Origin: Athripsodes cinereus
Taxonomy: Eukaryota; Arthropoda; Insecta; Trichoptera; Leptoceridae
Length of the DNA: 64,000 bases
Direction of reading: 5' to 3'
NCBI GenBank assembly: GCA_947579605.1
Contig: OX388314.1
Span: 16,923,982 to 16,987,981, forward strand
Shown: positions 40,701-48,275 of the stretch, one piece after another
Layout of the letters: each line of letters starts with the position of its first letter
Numbering within the stretch: the first letter of the stretch is position 1
The notes under the pieces: generated by a model
The model's database searches: none
The model's input: only the letters and a program-made list of their open reading frames with translations
Told to the model about the DNA's origin: nothing
Position numbers and translations under genes: made by a program

Positions 40701-43700
40701 TCAGGTTTCGCCAACGTTGGCAATCACTTCTGTCCTGTGCCAGTCGAAAGAGATCGTCCACACGTCCCACTTCAGTTCTGTGTCATAATATATTGGTCAG
40801 CTATGAGACCTGTTTTCTGCCTAGACCACGTTGATCTTCAACCTTTCCCGTCGATATGAGTTGGAAGATTTCATAGTTATTCTCTCACTTAATATTATAA
40901 TCCTGGAATGCAATTTTGTGGATTTTGGTTGGTAGCTTCCTGTTGCAATTTCCTTTTCTCAGTACTTTCAAGTAAACGAAGTATTCTCCTTTGTAACCAT
41001 ATCTGGAATGTTTCTAGACAGTTCATGGTTTGTACTTTTAGAGTTCAGGTTTCTGAGCCATACGATAAAACTGACCTATGTAGCATTTCAACATTTCCTG
41101 CCGTAGTTTCAAACTCAACTTATTATTTTATCATAAATTGTGAGGTGTATTACGAACTGTTACCGATAACCTATGTAGCATTTCAACATTTCCTGCCGTA
41201 GTTTCAAACTCAACTTATTATTTTATCATAAATTGTGAGGTGTATTTATAAGAACTGTTACCGATAGCCTAGGTATACTTTGGACAATACTCATTGAAGG
41301 AAAGGTAAGCAAAAATAGTGTGGCGGCCGGTAGTCTGATGATAAAGTCTCGGACTTTTAATCCAGAGATGCTGATTTTGATCCCACCCGCTGCCGGCCTA
41401 TTCCACCTTCACGACACAAACTGGTTTGGGCTTTATTTCGAGCCAAGAGTTATCTTTTCAATAAATTACACTTTTGATAATAATCCTCGAAAGGTAAATA
41501 GATTAATTTATATTCGTGAAAACTGAAATAAAAACGTTTTGTATTTGATATAATTCATCGATTAAAATCCATGTCTTAGAATGCACATTGCGGACCTGTA
41601 CAAATTCCTGAGAAATATTTATACAATGTGCATATGGCAAGGATTACATACCTAATATGTTATCGTACATAATATGTAATGTAAGTGTAGGTAGTAGGTA
41701 GAGTTCTATGTACGAATAGGTTTGTAAGTAGGCTCCATATACATATATATATATATATTGGATATTACGTGAATGTGAACCCTCGATAGAGTGTGTCGTA
41801 TGTACCGTCTTATTCTTATAAGTACTGAAACCTTTCATCATTTCAATATTATGTTACGAAATGAAAATGTGGGGTTATTTATTCTTAACAAACTGATACT
41901 TTTTTTTCGTATAAAAAAGATTCCTATAGGTACTCGTAAATATTTCGAGTTATTGGCATGCTCCTGTAAAGAATGTCAAATAATTTATAAGAATTTTTTT
42001 TACGTACATAGACTTGGAAATTATTCGTTTAAAACAATAGACGGGTATCTGTTTTAGATTAATTTACAACATATTTGATATTAATAAAACACTGTTTTAC
42101 TTTTCACTATTAATTTATTATTACTCAAGCGCTTTCGTCAAGTTAGCTTGACATTTTCAAGAGAACTAATTACAAGAAAAAAATTTCTTAAAGTCACATG
42201 CAACAACAATATTTTTTATATGTAGGTACCTAAAAACAGAAAAGAAGGGGTAAGGAAGTAAGAGTAGTTAAGACAATGGTGGATGAACAATTGGTTTCAA
42301 CAATGGTGATGAATGGGGTATTTGAATATTTACTATATTTTTAATATTTCTATGTATTTCCAATGTTTCCAAAGCAATTAATTTTCTATACCGGTTTTCT
42401 GAATGTAGGACCCTTACACTATTCACATCAAAATTGTGATTATGACTAATGCAATGATCCGCCATCTCCGAACAATTAGATAAACCCCTAAGTGCTCTGG
42501 AATGTTCTTTGATACGAGTGTCTATCGATCGACTGGTCTGTCCGACATATTTGGCTAAGCTAACCTGACGAAAGCGCTTGAGTAATAATAAATTAATAAT
42601 GAAAAGTAAAACAGTGTTTTATTAATATCAAATATGTTTAAAATGTCTTTTCACAATGTGAACACACAAACTCTAGATCATTACAGTTTACAATAAAATT
42701 ATTTATTTACTTACATTCCATGTACTTATAACAAAGTAAAAACAAAATATTATTTGACGAAACAATTTCCAAATGCAGAATAAACAGAAAAAAACATATT
42801 CATATAGGTACCTAAAGGTAATAAAGGTAAATTTTCAGTTTTACCATACTGCATATTGCACATGATGATCATTAGGTATTATGTATTTGTGCATGTGCAA
42901 TTTTTTTTGAGAACAAAGTGTTTATTATTATTAATAATCTTGTCTTTATTTTTTAAATCAATTGTGAAAGATTATATTTTTATTTGCATTCAAAATTTGT
43001 AGTTATTGCCTGTGTCACGAAATATTTGTTACGAAATAAAATGAAAAATATATAGTAGGTATGAGCAATACCAATGTTGCCTTCTTTATATCAAACTAGG
43101 TAAGTACTAACACTGCTATGCCATCACGGTATGTCCCACAAGTGGAGTGGCCTATAGACCAGCTGCAATAAACATGTAAGCCGTCCTCTCTTTACCAAAA
43201 AGATCAATATGCATTAAGCAATGTTAATACTCGTATTTTCAATGAAAATAAACAATTTTGTAGTTTGTTGTGAATTATAAAATATTTATATAATATCAAA
43301 TAAATTAGTAACTGTACAACCTGGAAGAGTTAAAAAATATAAAAGATTAAAAATGTATGTTCAACAACTTTTATATGAATCTTATCATTTATAATTAAAT
43401 AAATAAAAGTGTTTGTATGTATATCCGGTCAACTCACTCTATTTTCAAAATATACCTGCCAAAAAATATTGACAATCAACGATGGTCTTATTGATAAATT
43501 GAGAGCGATTATTGTATATACATACTACGTACCTAAAAATATTATTAGGTAGGTAATTAAGAATTTTATCTACCAATCCAGACAAGAAATGCTAATTTAC
43601 ATGTAGGTAGGTATACAAATATTAAGACAATAAGGATTTTTTTGTTTTATTAATAATGTTTTTTCTTCTTTCCAGGCCAATTGGTTCAAAGCCGCTCAGT

Positions 43701-45940
43701 ATTGCAGATTCCATGGAATGCACTTGGCGTCTATATCTTCTCAGGAAGAAAACGACAAACTGGAGAAATATGTCAGAGATTCAGGTGAGAACATAATAAT
43801 ATATCATCTGCTGATGTATGTAGTTACATTGAGATAATATAAGTTGTTTTAGGTAAGAACCCACCTTTCCTCTTATATAATACCTACAGCGGTAATTATA
43901 TAAACCGATTTAAAGGTGACAACAATGAAAATGATTTATTTATGAATTCCTTTTATAGTCCGTGTAACATCCTACACCATATGCTTTGTCTTGATGATCA
44001 CATAAATGTTATTACATATTTATATAAATAAAGAGATCTCCTTATACTTTTATAAAACAAATAGAAAGACTTTTATGCAATATTCATAAACAGTCGATTT
44101 AGCATTTAATCGAAATGTTCGAAAATTGAGAGAATAGTAGCTATATCAGGCTAAGTAATTGAAACTTCGACGAAATCATACTTAGGGCTAAATTATTTGT
44201 ATGCGTACAAATACACATAATATTACAAAATAAAATTATCTGAATAAAATAAATCAAATGTTTTTGTGTTAACACTTTGGAAATTCATTATAATTAAAAT
44301 GATTTTAAAAACACTGTATAATTTCCTGTTATAATTTCCTAAGAATGTTGAATATACCCTTAGATAAGGATGAATTCAACAAAGAACTGAATGTAATTAA
44401 AAGTATTGCCCGGAACAATGGATACGATATTCACATAATTGATAAAATTTTATGTAAAAAACAAAAACACATCATGTTTAAAAATTACATTTATGCTCCA
44501 TATTGCAAGGAAAATAATAATAAACCGTGGAGAAAAGTTTTATATTTAGGTAAAATCTCGCATATAGTAAATAAACATGTAAATAAAAATATTAAATGTG
44601 CATATTATACCAATAATAACATAAGTAGATTACTTTTTAATCATAAGGATAGGGTAGATAACATAGATAATAGTGGGGTTTATTGTATTAGTTGTAAGGA
44701 TTGTAATATGAAGTATATAGGCCAAACAAGTAGAGCAATTAAAACTCGCATTCAAGAACATAACAGGGCATTCAGGGGGTTATCCGGATACTCGGAGATT
44801 GCAGACCATTGTATACAACATGATCATTCTATTGACATGCAAGGTACTAAGGTCTTGCACTCCGAGTCTAAGATTAGCAAATTAAATGCCTTGGAGATTC
44901 TTGAAATCCATAAAAACAAGAACAATTTGGTGAATATCCAAATACCATATGCATCTCCTTTGTTGATATACCCATCTCCTTCCCTCTTATCAAACACCCT
45001 CAACTCCGCCCTTTCTCCCCCACCTTCAAACTCCCCCCCACCCTTAGTATAAGTTAGTAATAGAAAACATACTCACTAAATATGAACTTTAACTAATTAG
45101 TCCTCCTGATGATGCCAAGTAGAAGCCTTGGCGAAAACGTTTGAGGTGAATAAATTTAATTTGGAAATTATACAGTGTTTTTAAAATCATTTTAATTATC
45201 TGAATAAGTTGACTCAAGCAATGCATGCAAACTAATGTTTGTTTTCGTATTATATTTACAGGTACTTCTTTATCATCGTAAAAAGCACGTAACTACTGAA
45301 GATGGGTGTAAGCCCGAAAACGTTTTAGTTATTTATTGTATTGACTAAAGTGGAATTAAACAAAGTTTGTTATTTTTATTTTATAATTAAAAATGATTGC
45401 AGCAACGTTAAAATGTCAAATTTCGTAAATATTTTTCTCAGTGGTAATGAATTATTAGGTAAACAAAACATATCCAATAACTTTGTGCGTGATTGAGGAA
45501 TATTTTTTTTTTAAATCGTGAGCAATGAAATATCTCTTAACAATATTTATCTTGGTTATCTTTAGTGTTGGAACTATTTGTGCAGTAGCTCATAACCCTC
45601 TCGATGTTTGATTTTGCGGAATTCTTATCAAACTTAAAGCAAATATATGAACACGATAGAATCTAAATTTATCTTGTTGTTTATTTCAGGTTATGGCAAT
45701 GAACATTTCTGGACATCTGGTACTGATTTAGCTGAAGAAGGTTCGTTCTTCTGGATGGCGTCTGGAAGACCCATTACATTCACAAACTGGAATGCTGGTG
45801 AACCAAACAATTTCCGGTATGAAAATGGAGAGGAAGAGAACTGTTTAGAACTGTGGAACAGAGATGGAAAGGGTCTTAAGTGGAATGACTCACCTTGTTC
45901 TTTTGAAACATTCTTCGTGTGTGAAGTGCGAAACGATTGA
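7694..45940 (+). CDS. Secreted single-CRD C-type lectin, four coding exons (join 7694-7784, 21234-21340, 43676-43784, 45690-45940)
   Basis: The spliced product is 185 aa and likely a secreted Ca2+-dependent carbohydrate-binding protein acting outside the cell. The four exons join in phase (1, 0, 1) with GT-AG borders. Residues 1 to about 18 form a hydrophobic signal peptide. A CxxC pair follows at C32/C35. The lectin domain spans about residues 47-182, with the canonical cysteines C76, C154, C172 and C180 (expected pairs 76-180 and 154-172). EPN at 140-142 is the mannose-type motif, followed by an acidic stretch (147-152) and WND at 167-169, which complete Ca2+ site 2. Known of the family: insect lectins of this type act in pathogen recognition or as conserved secreted proteins; which applies here cannot be told. 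The ATG at 7694 is chosen because it starts the signal peptide and has AAA just upstream. The introns are unusually long and full of transposons, but the coding exons show no damage. Confidence 0.94.
8804..8915 (+). repeat. RTE-tail short repeat, diverged copy
   Basis: Reads catcccatcctgaaagtctt ... acggagagat ... gctggatacccc analogues ... gatgccatgacggta. The same family as 76-234, clearly decayed. Lectin intron 1. Confidence 0.6.
9140..9365 (+). mobile_element. Possible LINE or retrocopy 3' end with A-rich tail
   Basis: A sequence with a modest ctagtactgcccaacagatt / tagtagggcaat inverted pair, then aataataaataaataaaaaaataaaaaaaaag. This resembles the 3' end of an insect CR1/Jockey-type LINE. 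No coding remnant seen. It lies in lectin intron 1. Confidence 0.35.
11176..11327 (+). repeat. Tandem duplication, unit 81 bp
   Basis: The 70-base core aagttgggatggttgctctt...ggatcacatc at 11176-11245 is repeated at 11257-11326 with one difference seen. Lectin intron 1. Confidence 0.85.
13781..13888 (+). repeat. RTE-tail short repeat, diverged copy
   Basis: Reads gtcacccatctgaatgtctt, acacggagaggaca, acatgcagttagtt, then a decayed tail. Lectin intron 1. Confidence 0.55.
15601..15782 (+). mobile_element. Small MITE with 44-bp inverted ends, copy 1
   Basis: The left arm 15601-15644 (gtagagaagagagtattagg, tgttccaacgctta...) and right arm 15739-15782 are inverted copies with a few mismatches. 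The whole element is about 180 bp. Related sequences lie at 30.3 and 32.1 kb. Lectin intron 1. Confidence 0.7.
21234..21340 (+). CDS. C-type lectin coding exon 2 (CxxC linker and CRD start)
   Basis: Encodes residues 31-66: an acidic linker with C32 and C35, then the first beta-strand region of the carbohydrate-recognition domain (W47 to K66, with the KRYYLG stretch). The acceptor is ttatttccag and the donor is gtatgc. Entry phase is 1 and exit phase 0, matching its neighbours. Confidence 0.9.
21532..22456 (+). mobile_element. 925-bp non-autonomous hAT-type DNA transposon, copy 1
   Basis: Starts cagaggcggc and ends gccgcctctg, a short terminal inverted repeat of hAT type, flanked by a perfect 8-bp duplication ctacacac (21524-21531 and 22457-22464). 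No transposase frame inside. It sits 191 bases after lectin exon 2. It landed in or next to an older tRNA-like SINE. Confidence 0.88.
22465..22560 (+). mobile_element. tRNA-like SINE head
   Basis: tRNA-like sequence with B box ggttcgattcc (22514-22524) and an A-box-like tggccttacggt upstream. The 925-bp hAT element ends immediately upstream. No clear tail beyond a tc-rich microsatellite at about 22590-22600. Confidence 0.55.
22667..23284. repeat. Triplicated block: direct copy plus 97-bp-arm hairpin
   Basis: A block of about 200 bp (gatcaaattttcatcggaaa... to ...ggatttgcagaat) occurs at 22667-22866 and 22983-23182, offset by 316 bp. The last half of the second copy is repeated in reverse at 23188-23284, pairing with 23074-23170. 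The arms are 97 bp with one visible mismatch and a 17-base loop. No protein homology recognised. Lectin intron 2. Confidence 0.8.
24160..24690 (+). mobile_element. 5'-truncated LINE 3' end (RT C-terminal region), (GAT)n tail
   Basis: Open reading from about 24127 gives the C-terminal part of a LINE reverse transcriptase: LLYDCESWHLTKAQERK, NKCLRRILDVKWYEHVTN, RRWSWLGHVLRM, GRPS. The frame breaks at about 24580, then resumes in another frame as MSWKEVTQLAQRRSEWRR and stops at 24669-24671. A gatgatgatgatt tail follows. The family copy at 908-1040 carries four extra bases exactly at the break, so the break is a 4-nt deletion in this copy. It lies in lectin intron 2. Confidence 0.8.
26079..27345 (+). 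pseudogene. LINE ORF, apurinic endonuclease part (5' of frame break)
   Basis: Frame-1 half of the LINE polyprotein, read from the ATG at 26079. Endonuclease/exonuclease/phosphatase motifs appear in order: NVRG near the start, the catalytic glutamate in CETKRKG, YGPGND, AGDLNGWVG (catalytic D and N), IDLVCVD and ETDHFFV (terminal D-H pair). All expected catalytic residues are visible. This domain nicks the genomic target for target-primed reverse transcription. A lysine-rich linker follows. At the T10 run the frame is lost; the out-of-frame extension ends at 27443. Confidence 0.85.
27346..29118 (+). pseudogene. LINE ORF, reverse transcriptase part (3' of frame break)
   Basis: Continuation of the same polyprotein in the +1 frame. 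RT motifs in order: YRAISLLSSIGKLYGRIL, QGAFLNGRGCTDQIF, AFVDLEKAYDRVDRE (first catalytic D), KGVKQGCVMSPWLFN, and YADD at 28288-28299 (the catalytic pair). It then has the C-terminal LRWFGHVERM...RKRGRPRTTWLDHV region typical of LINEs with this endonuclease. It ends at TGA 29116-29118 with PTWDMA, whose codons form part of the conserved 3' tail. The frame is open through the T run, so removing the effect of one extra T gives one continuous frame of about 1,013 codons. Confidence 0.87.
29832..29900 (+). repeat. RTE-tail short repeat, truncated copy
   Basis: Contains catgcagctggtctgctggc, then taccccacttatgagatata and ccgtgat. It sits only about 0.7 kb after the intact LINE. Confidence 0.65.
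30269..30430 (+). repeat. Decayed copy of the 15.6-kb MITE
   Basis: Shares ggtgtcccaacgcttacgaa, ggctgactta and ccatggacaacgttca in the same order as the 15.6-kb element; the right end is degraded. Lectin intron 2. Confidence 0.55.
32118..32192 (+). repeat. Right-end fragment of the 15.6-kb MITE
   Basis: Reads ccatgataaaagcgcttaag, ccaattcgtaagcgttggaa and cttatactctcttctcc, matching the right half of the 15.6-kb element. Lectin intron 2. Confidence 0.6.
32648..32690 (-). repeat. RTE-tail short repeat, fragment
   Basis: The minus strand reads taccgcacttgtggcatata then ccgtgatggtatagtag. Tail only. Confidence 0.55.
35824..36161 (+). mobile_element. 338-bp hAT-like MITE with imperfect terminal repeats
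   Basis: The ends gggtagccaac and gttggccactcttgg form an imperfect inverted repeat of the GTGGCCAAC hAT type. A 10-bp direct repeat tttagaacat flanks it (35814-35823 and 36162-36171); the true 8-bp duplication lies within this. A C run of 19 (35950-35968) is inside. Lectin intron 2. Confidence 0.7.
36945..37640 (+). repeat. Tandem array, period about 97 bp, with palindromic taggtaggtacctac
   Basis: About six or seven diverging units, each with catgcccatattta..., a ggtaggtacctaca palindrome, gtgctaaaaacctcttcc and atgaaaaatcttgaag. Starts of catgccc at about 37065, 37164, 37262 and 37358 give the period. Units decay toward the right end. Lectin intron 2. Confidence 0.78.
38433..38457 (+). 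repeat. (CATA)n microsatellite
   Basis: About six uninterrupted catacata units. Lectin intron 2. Confidence 0.75.
38979..39903 (-). mobile_element. 925-bp non-autonomous hAT-type DNA transposon, copy 2 (opposite orientation)
   Basis: The same element as at 21.5 kb, reversed, with identical length. No differences were seen in the segments compared by eye. It is flanked by its own 8-bp duplication attgcatc (38971-38978 and 39904-39911). Near identity means recent mobility. Both copies lie in lectin intron 2. Confidence 0.88.
40672..41075 (-). mobile_element. Decayed LINE 3' end (RT C-terminus), (GAA)n tail
   Basis: On the minus strand, fragments read YGSETWTLKVQTMNCLETFQIW and, nearer the tail, VIANVGET plus a stop, then gaagaaga. 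The ending matches the fragment at 63.2 kb, so it is probably the same family. Several frame breaks. It lies in lectin intron 2, antisense. Confidence 0.6.
41074..41262 (+). repeat. Tandem duplication, unit 95 bp
   Basis: acctatgtagcatttcaaca...gttaccgata occurs at 41074 and again at 41169. The second copy has a small insertion near its end. Next to the decayed LINE at 40.7 kb. Confidence 0.85.
41320..41500 (+). mobile_element. Degenerate tRNA-Lys-like SINE
   Basis: A tRNA-like head with cggacttttaatccagag (Lys-type TTT anticodon loop context) and a decayed B box ttttgatccca. It is too diverged for a functional tRNA. Lectin intron 2. Confidence 0.5.
42070..42636 (-). mobile_element. Second Penelope-like fragment (minus strand) with inverted terminal arms
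   Basis: On the minus strand from about 42555 down it reads AKYVGQTSRSIDTRIKEHSR, then ADHCISHNHNF and ALETLEIHRNIKNIVNIQIP, the same endonuclease tail as the 44-kb copy but a diverged family. The roughly 80-bp ends are inverted copies of one another (42070-42151 and 42556-42636), as in the 44-kb element. It lies in lectin intron 2, antisense. The N-terminal GVY part and the RT are missing. Confidence 0.78.
42122..42165 (-). ncRNA. Degenerate hammerhead-like motif in the minus-strand PLE
   Basis: Minus strand: stem II GTCAAG/CTTGAC with loop CTAA, then GAA, palindromic AGCGCT, T and GAG, which pairs with CTC before the core. The core reads TTGAAAA in place of CTGANGA, with two transitions at invariant positions (first C and last G). 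The fold survives but catalysis is not expected. Confidence 0.45.
43114..43210 (-). repeat. RTE-tail short repeat
   Basis: The minus strand carries gaggacggcttacatg, gcagctggtctatag, ccactccacttgtgggacat and accgtgatggcat, in the same order as in the 0.1-kb copy. Near the end of lectin intron 2. Confidence 0.65.
43676..43784 (+). CDS. C-type lectin coding exon 3 (first CRD helix region)
   Basis: Encodes residues 67-102 and one base of codon 103. It carries NWFKAAQYC, the conserved W..A..YC motif with canonical cysteine C76, and the LASI..QEEND stretch typical of C-type lectin domains. The acceptor is tctttccag and the donor is gtgaga. Phase is 0 in and 1 out. Confidence 0.93.
44345..45052 (+). 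pseudogene. PLE GIY-YIG endonuclease C-terminal fragment
   Basis: A 235-codon open frame. Residues 1-70 match the linker between RT and endonuclease of Penelope-like elements. GVY at 111-113 and YIG at 124-126 are the GIY-YIG motifs, with a C114/C117/C120 cysteine cluster between them, the conserved R of the TRIQEH helix, and ADHC further on. In PLEs this domain cuts the target DNA. The last 30 residues are Ser/Pro-rich. The frame is intact but lacks the RT domain upstream, so it is a fragment rather than a host gene. Confidence 0.8.
45102..45146 (+). ncRNA. Candidate hammerhead ribozyme (PLE-associated)
   Basis: The order is stem I strand CCTC (45102-45105), core CTGATGA (45106-45112), one unpaired T, stem II GCCAAG/CTTGGC (45114-45119 / 45127-45132), core GAA (45133-45135), palindromic AACGTT (45136-45141), T, and stem I partner GAGG (45143-45146). 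This is a type I hammerhead layout. The self-complementary stem III suggests a dimeric ribozyme, as reported for PLEs. The extra base between the core and stem II is a deviation. Confidence 0.6.
45290..45331 (+). ncRNA. Candidate hammerhead ribozyme, complete core
   Basis: Stem I TAACTA (45290-45295) pairs perfectly with TAGTTA (45326-45331). Core CTGAAGA (45296-45302) fits CUGANGA. One unpaired T precedes stem II GGGT/GCCC with loop GTAA (45304-45315). Then come GAA (45316-45318), palindromic AACGTT (45319-45324) and T at the predicted cleavage position (45325). It lies about 90 bases after the PLE fragment and is probably the terminal piece of another PLE. No endonuclease frame adjoins it. 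Confidence 0.6.
45690..45940 (+). CDS. C-type lectin coding exon 4 (EPN and WND motifs, stop)
   Basis: Encodes the rest of the domain (residues 104-185) and ends in TGA at 45938-45940. EPN (140-142), the NCLEL cysteine C154, WND (167-169), C172 and the FVCEV end (C180) lie in the expected order and spacing. The acceptor ends in ttatttcag at 45689. It holds all the predicted ligand-binding residues, so it is the functional core exon. Confidence 0.95.
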
Positions 45941-46122
45941 ATGCATAGTACAAACACTTATAGTGAACTTATAAATGTTGTGGTCTCTTGAACATTCAAA
46001 GGAATATCCAAAGAGCAAAATATTAACGACAACGAGTCGTCGCTTCAGAATTAATTTATCAAATGTTCACAAAATCATTTTATCTATATCATTACAACTG
46101 ACGAACCGTTTTACCATAATTA

Positions 46123-46128
46123 AATAAA
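46123..46128 (+). terminator. Candidate poly(A) signal AATAAA, lectin (proximal)
   Basis: A canonical hexamer 183 bases after the lectin stop codon in an AT-rich 3' flank. Confidence 0.4.
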
Positions 46129-46535
46129 CTAGTTAAACCACGTAAATCATATCACAGGAGCGTCTGATAAATTAATATCGAAGCGATATTATGATATCAT
46201 CACATAAAATACACATGTTTAAAACTATTTTAACATATTCATACAATGCATAAATTCATATTACATATGTACTTTTCCTCCCGTACAAACTTAAATTATA
46301 CATGAAACGTTGATTATTTCGATCCATTCTTTCAGGCATTTTGTATTTTATGTGTTGATAAATAGTGTAAATGATCAATACAGTGTAAAGAAAACATTAA
46401 ATAATTTAGATAACATTTACAACATCAGTACCTACCGTATGGAATCATACAGTATTTAAAACCATAATATTATAATGTATTATATGTATTTAGATGTTAT
46501 TATATTTTCTTACCGTTTTATATTATGTATTGTCC

Positions 46536-46541
46536 AATAAA
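46536..46541 (+). terminator. Candidate poly(A) signal AATAAA, lectin (distal)
   Basis: A canonical hexamer in a ccaataaaactt context about 600 bases after the stop, followed by a T- and G-containing stretch. It is the stronger-looking of the two candidates. Confidence 0.4.
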
Positions 46542-47559
46542 ACTTCTTTAGGTAAGAGTTAAAAGAATTAAGTATGTAGATAATATATTACACGCCAGTA
46601 TTTGTAGGTACTTATTTATAGAACAGTAGCAGTCTAGTGCAAGTTTTACGCCACCATAAAGTAAGTGACAGTGGAGACGTCATTATTTTGTCACAGATTG
46701 TTCAGGCCAGCGATCAATCCTAAGTGATGTAATAATGACATCATCCCACTTTAATTTTATGCGCGAAAAAACTCGCAACTAGCGTTCTGGAATGAAAATA
46801 ATTTCATGTGATACGAAACGACTTGACTGTGTATCATTTTATGTGAAACTTCAAATACTATAGCAAATCTTATATATTTTTTTTTTCAATTTTCTTATAT
46901 TAAATACGTACATCCTTACGTACGTAGGTCAATTAGGTATATGTACCTTAGTCAAAATATTAGATTAATACTTTTTTGTTTTGAATAATGACATATCTAT
47001 TAGCAAAATTTTATTTTTAATTATCTAAATTCCATGTGAATTCTGTTGTAATATTTTCTTGGTTTTATTCTAATAGCCTGCTTAATGGTGCTCAAGAACT
47101 GGTAAAATAATAAAAATATACATGAAATCTGATCAAATTATTTCTAAAAATTGACTTAAAAAAATATTAAATAGATTACAAAATAAATTGAAAATTATTT
47201 AACATTTCAAAATATCACAGATGATAAGCACATTTATTAATTAATTCAACAATTTTTTTGTTAAGATATTATTGTACATAATAAATAATTAAAGATGTAT
47301 TAACTAAAGTGTAAACACTGCCAATAAATTTACTAAAGTAGATACTTAAATATATTATTTATCAAGTAAGATATTTCAAAGTTTGTTTTAACTTGTTGTT
47401 TTGCATAGATTTATCTGTTTACAATACTCGTACGCATCGTTTTCTACTGCATGCCATCATATTATTTTAAGGTCACATACACACGATTTACAATAATATA
47501 TTTTATTAAAAAACTAATGTTTAAAATTTTCCATTTTGGTATTTTTTAAATATTAAACC

Positions 47560-47700
47560 AGATTACTTGGTTTCTTCTTGTTTTTCACAGATTTTGATCT
47601 AGACTTTGACTAGATTACCTGGTTTATTTTTGTTTTTCACAAATTTTGATCTAGACTTTGACTAGATTACTTGGTTTCTTTTTGTTTTTCACAGATTTTT
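47560..47700 (+). repeat. Minisatellite, period 52 bp, about 2.7 units
   Basis: Units starting agattacttggtttctt at 47560, 47612 and 47664, each with gtttttcacagattttgatc and tagactttgac. Few mismatches. Intergenic, downstream of the lectin. Confidence 0.85.
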
Positions 47701-48061
47701 ATCATTAAATTTCTGTTTCAATACATGCAATACTTATAATTTTCACATACTTGTATTATTATTTACTTGTTCAGCGTTCAGTATTTGTAATGAAAGTTAG
47801 TAGTATGAGTTAGTTCTAGGATTATGTAATGTGTTTGTATGATGTATATTGTTATTTTATATGCTTATTTTAGTTTAAGATGTATAAGTAGGTATCTAAT
47901 TATATATTAAACGTCTATGAAATGTAAATATGAACTGTTTCATTTCCTAAATGTTTTTGCTAGTTTTATCTGCTGGACAATAGATCTATTGCCGATACAA
48001 TATTTTAGAAAATGTTTAAAAGATTTCCAAAAAACTTGTAAAACAATTTAATACTAATACT

Positions 48062-48275
48062 GCCGGTGTGGCATTGAGGTAAAGCTCTTGTCTTTGAGTC
48101 GGGAGGTCCTGGGTTCGATTCCCAGCCAGCGCAAATTGAAGAATGTCCTAGTTCAAATTGGGTCTAGGTCTAGGTTTTACGTGTAAATGTGTATCATCGC
48201 ATCATTACCCATAATATAACATTGATTTCATAATTTAGGACTAGCTTGATCTGTGTGAATTGTCCATATATAAAT
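48062..48275 (+). mobile_element. tRNA-derived SINE, copy 2
   Basis: Shares gccggtgtggc at the start, the B box ggttcgattcc (48112-48122), and the tail ttaggactagcttgatctgtg with the 4.3-kb copy, with diverged middle sequence. Intergenic, downstream of the lectin. Confidence 0.75.

Larger units (their letters stand above)
21341..43675 (+). other. Lectin intron 2 (22.3 kb)
   Basis: gtatgc...ttccag intron. It carries the hAT pair, hairpin block, two LINEs (24.2 and 26-29 kb), an hAT-like MITE, the tandem array, a decayed LINE, a tRNA-Lys-like SINE and a minus-strand PLE. Segments 23.3-24.1, 24.7-26.0, 30.4-32.1, 32.9-35.8 and 37.7-38.9 kb show nothing beyond AT-rich sequence and short repeats. 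No nested host gene. Confidence 0.8.
44248..45198 (+). mobile_element. Penelope-like element (PLE), 5'-truncated, with GIY-YIG endonuclease and inverted terminal piece
   Basis: Holds a PLE C-terminal coding frame, then a candidate hammerhead motif and 3' terminal sequence. A perfect 36-bp inverted repeat sits at the two ends (44291-44326 and 45163-45198), a structure typical of PLE insertions. A 14-bp direct repeat aattatctgaataa (44234-44247 and 45194-45207) is a candidate target-site duplication. The reverse transcriptase is missing, so the copy cannot move by itself. It lies in lectin intron 3, sense orientation. Confidence 0.8.
43785..45689 (+). other. Lectin intron 3 (1.9 kb)
   Basis: gtgaga...tttcag intron dominated by the Penelope-like fragment and the two hammerhead candidates. 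43785-44233 and 45340-45689 are AT-rich without features. Confidence 0.8.
45941..46541 (+). other. Lectin 3' UTR with two candidate polyadenylation signals
   Basis: AT-rich sequence after the lectin stop without coding potential. Canonical AATAAA hexamers lie at 46123-46128 and 46536-46541. The first gives a UTR of about 200 bases and the second about 620 bases. Which is used needs transcript data. Confidence 0.5.

Noticed and set aside
45691..45957. Minus-strand frame opposite lectin exon 4
   Set aside because: Shadow of the lectin coding strand.
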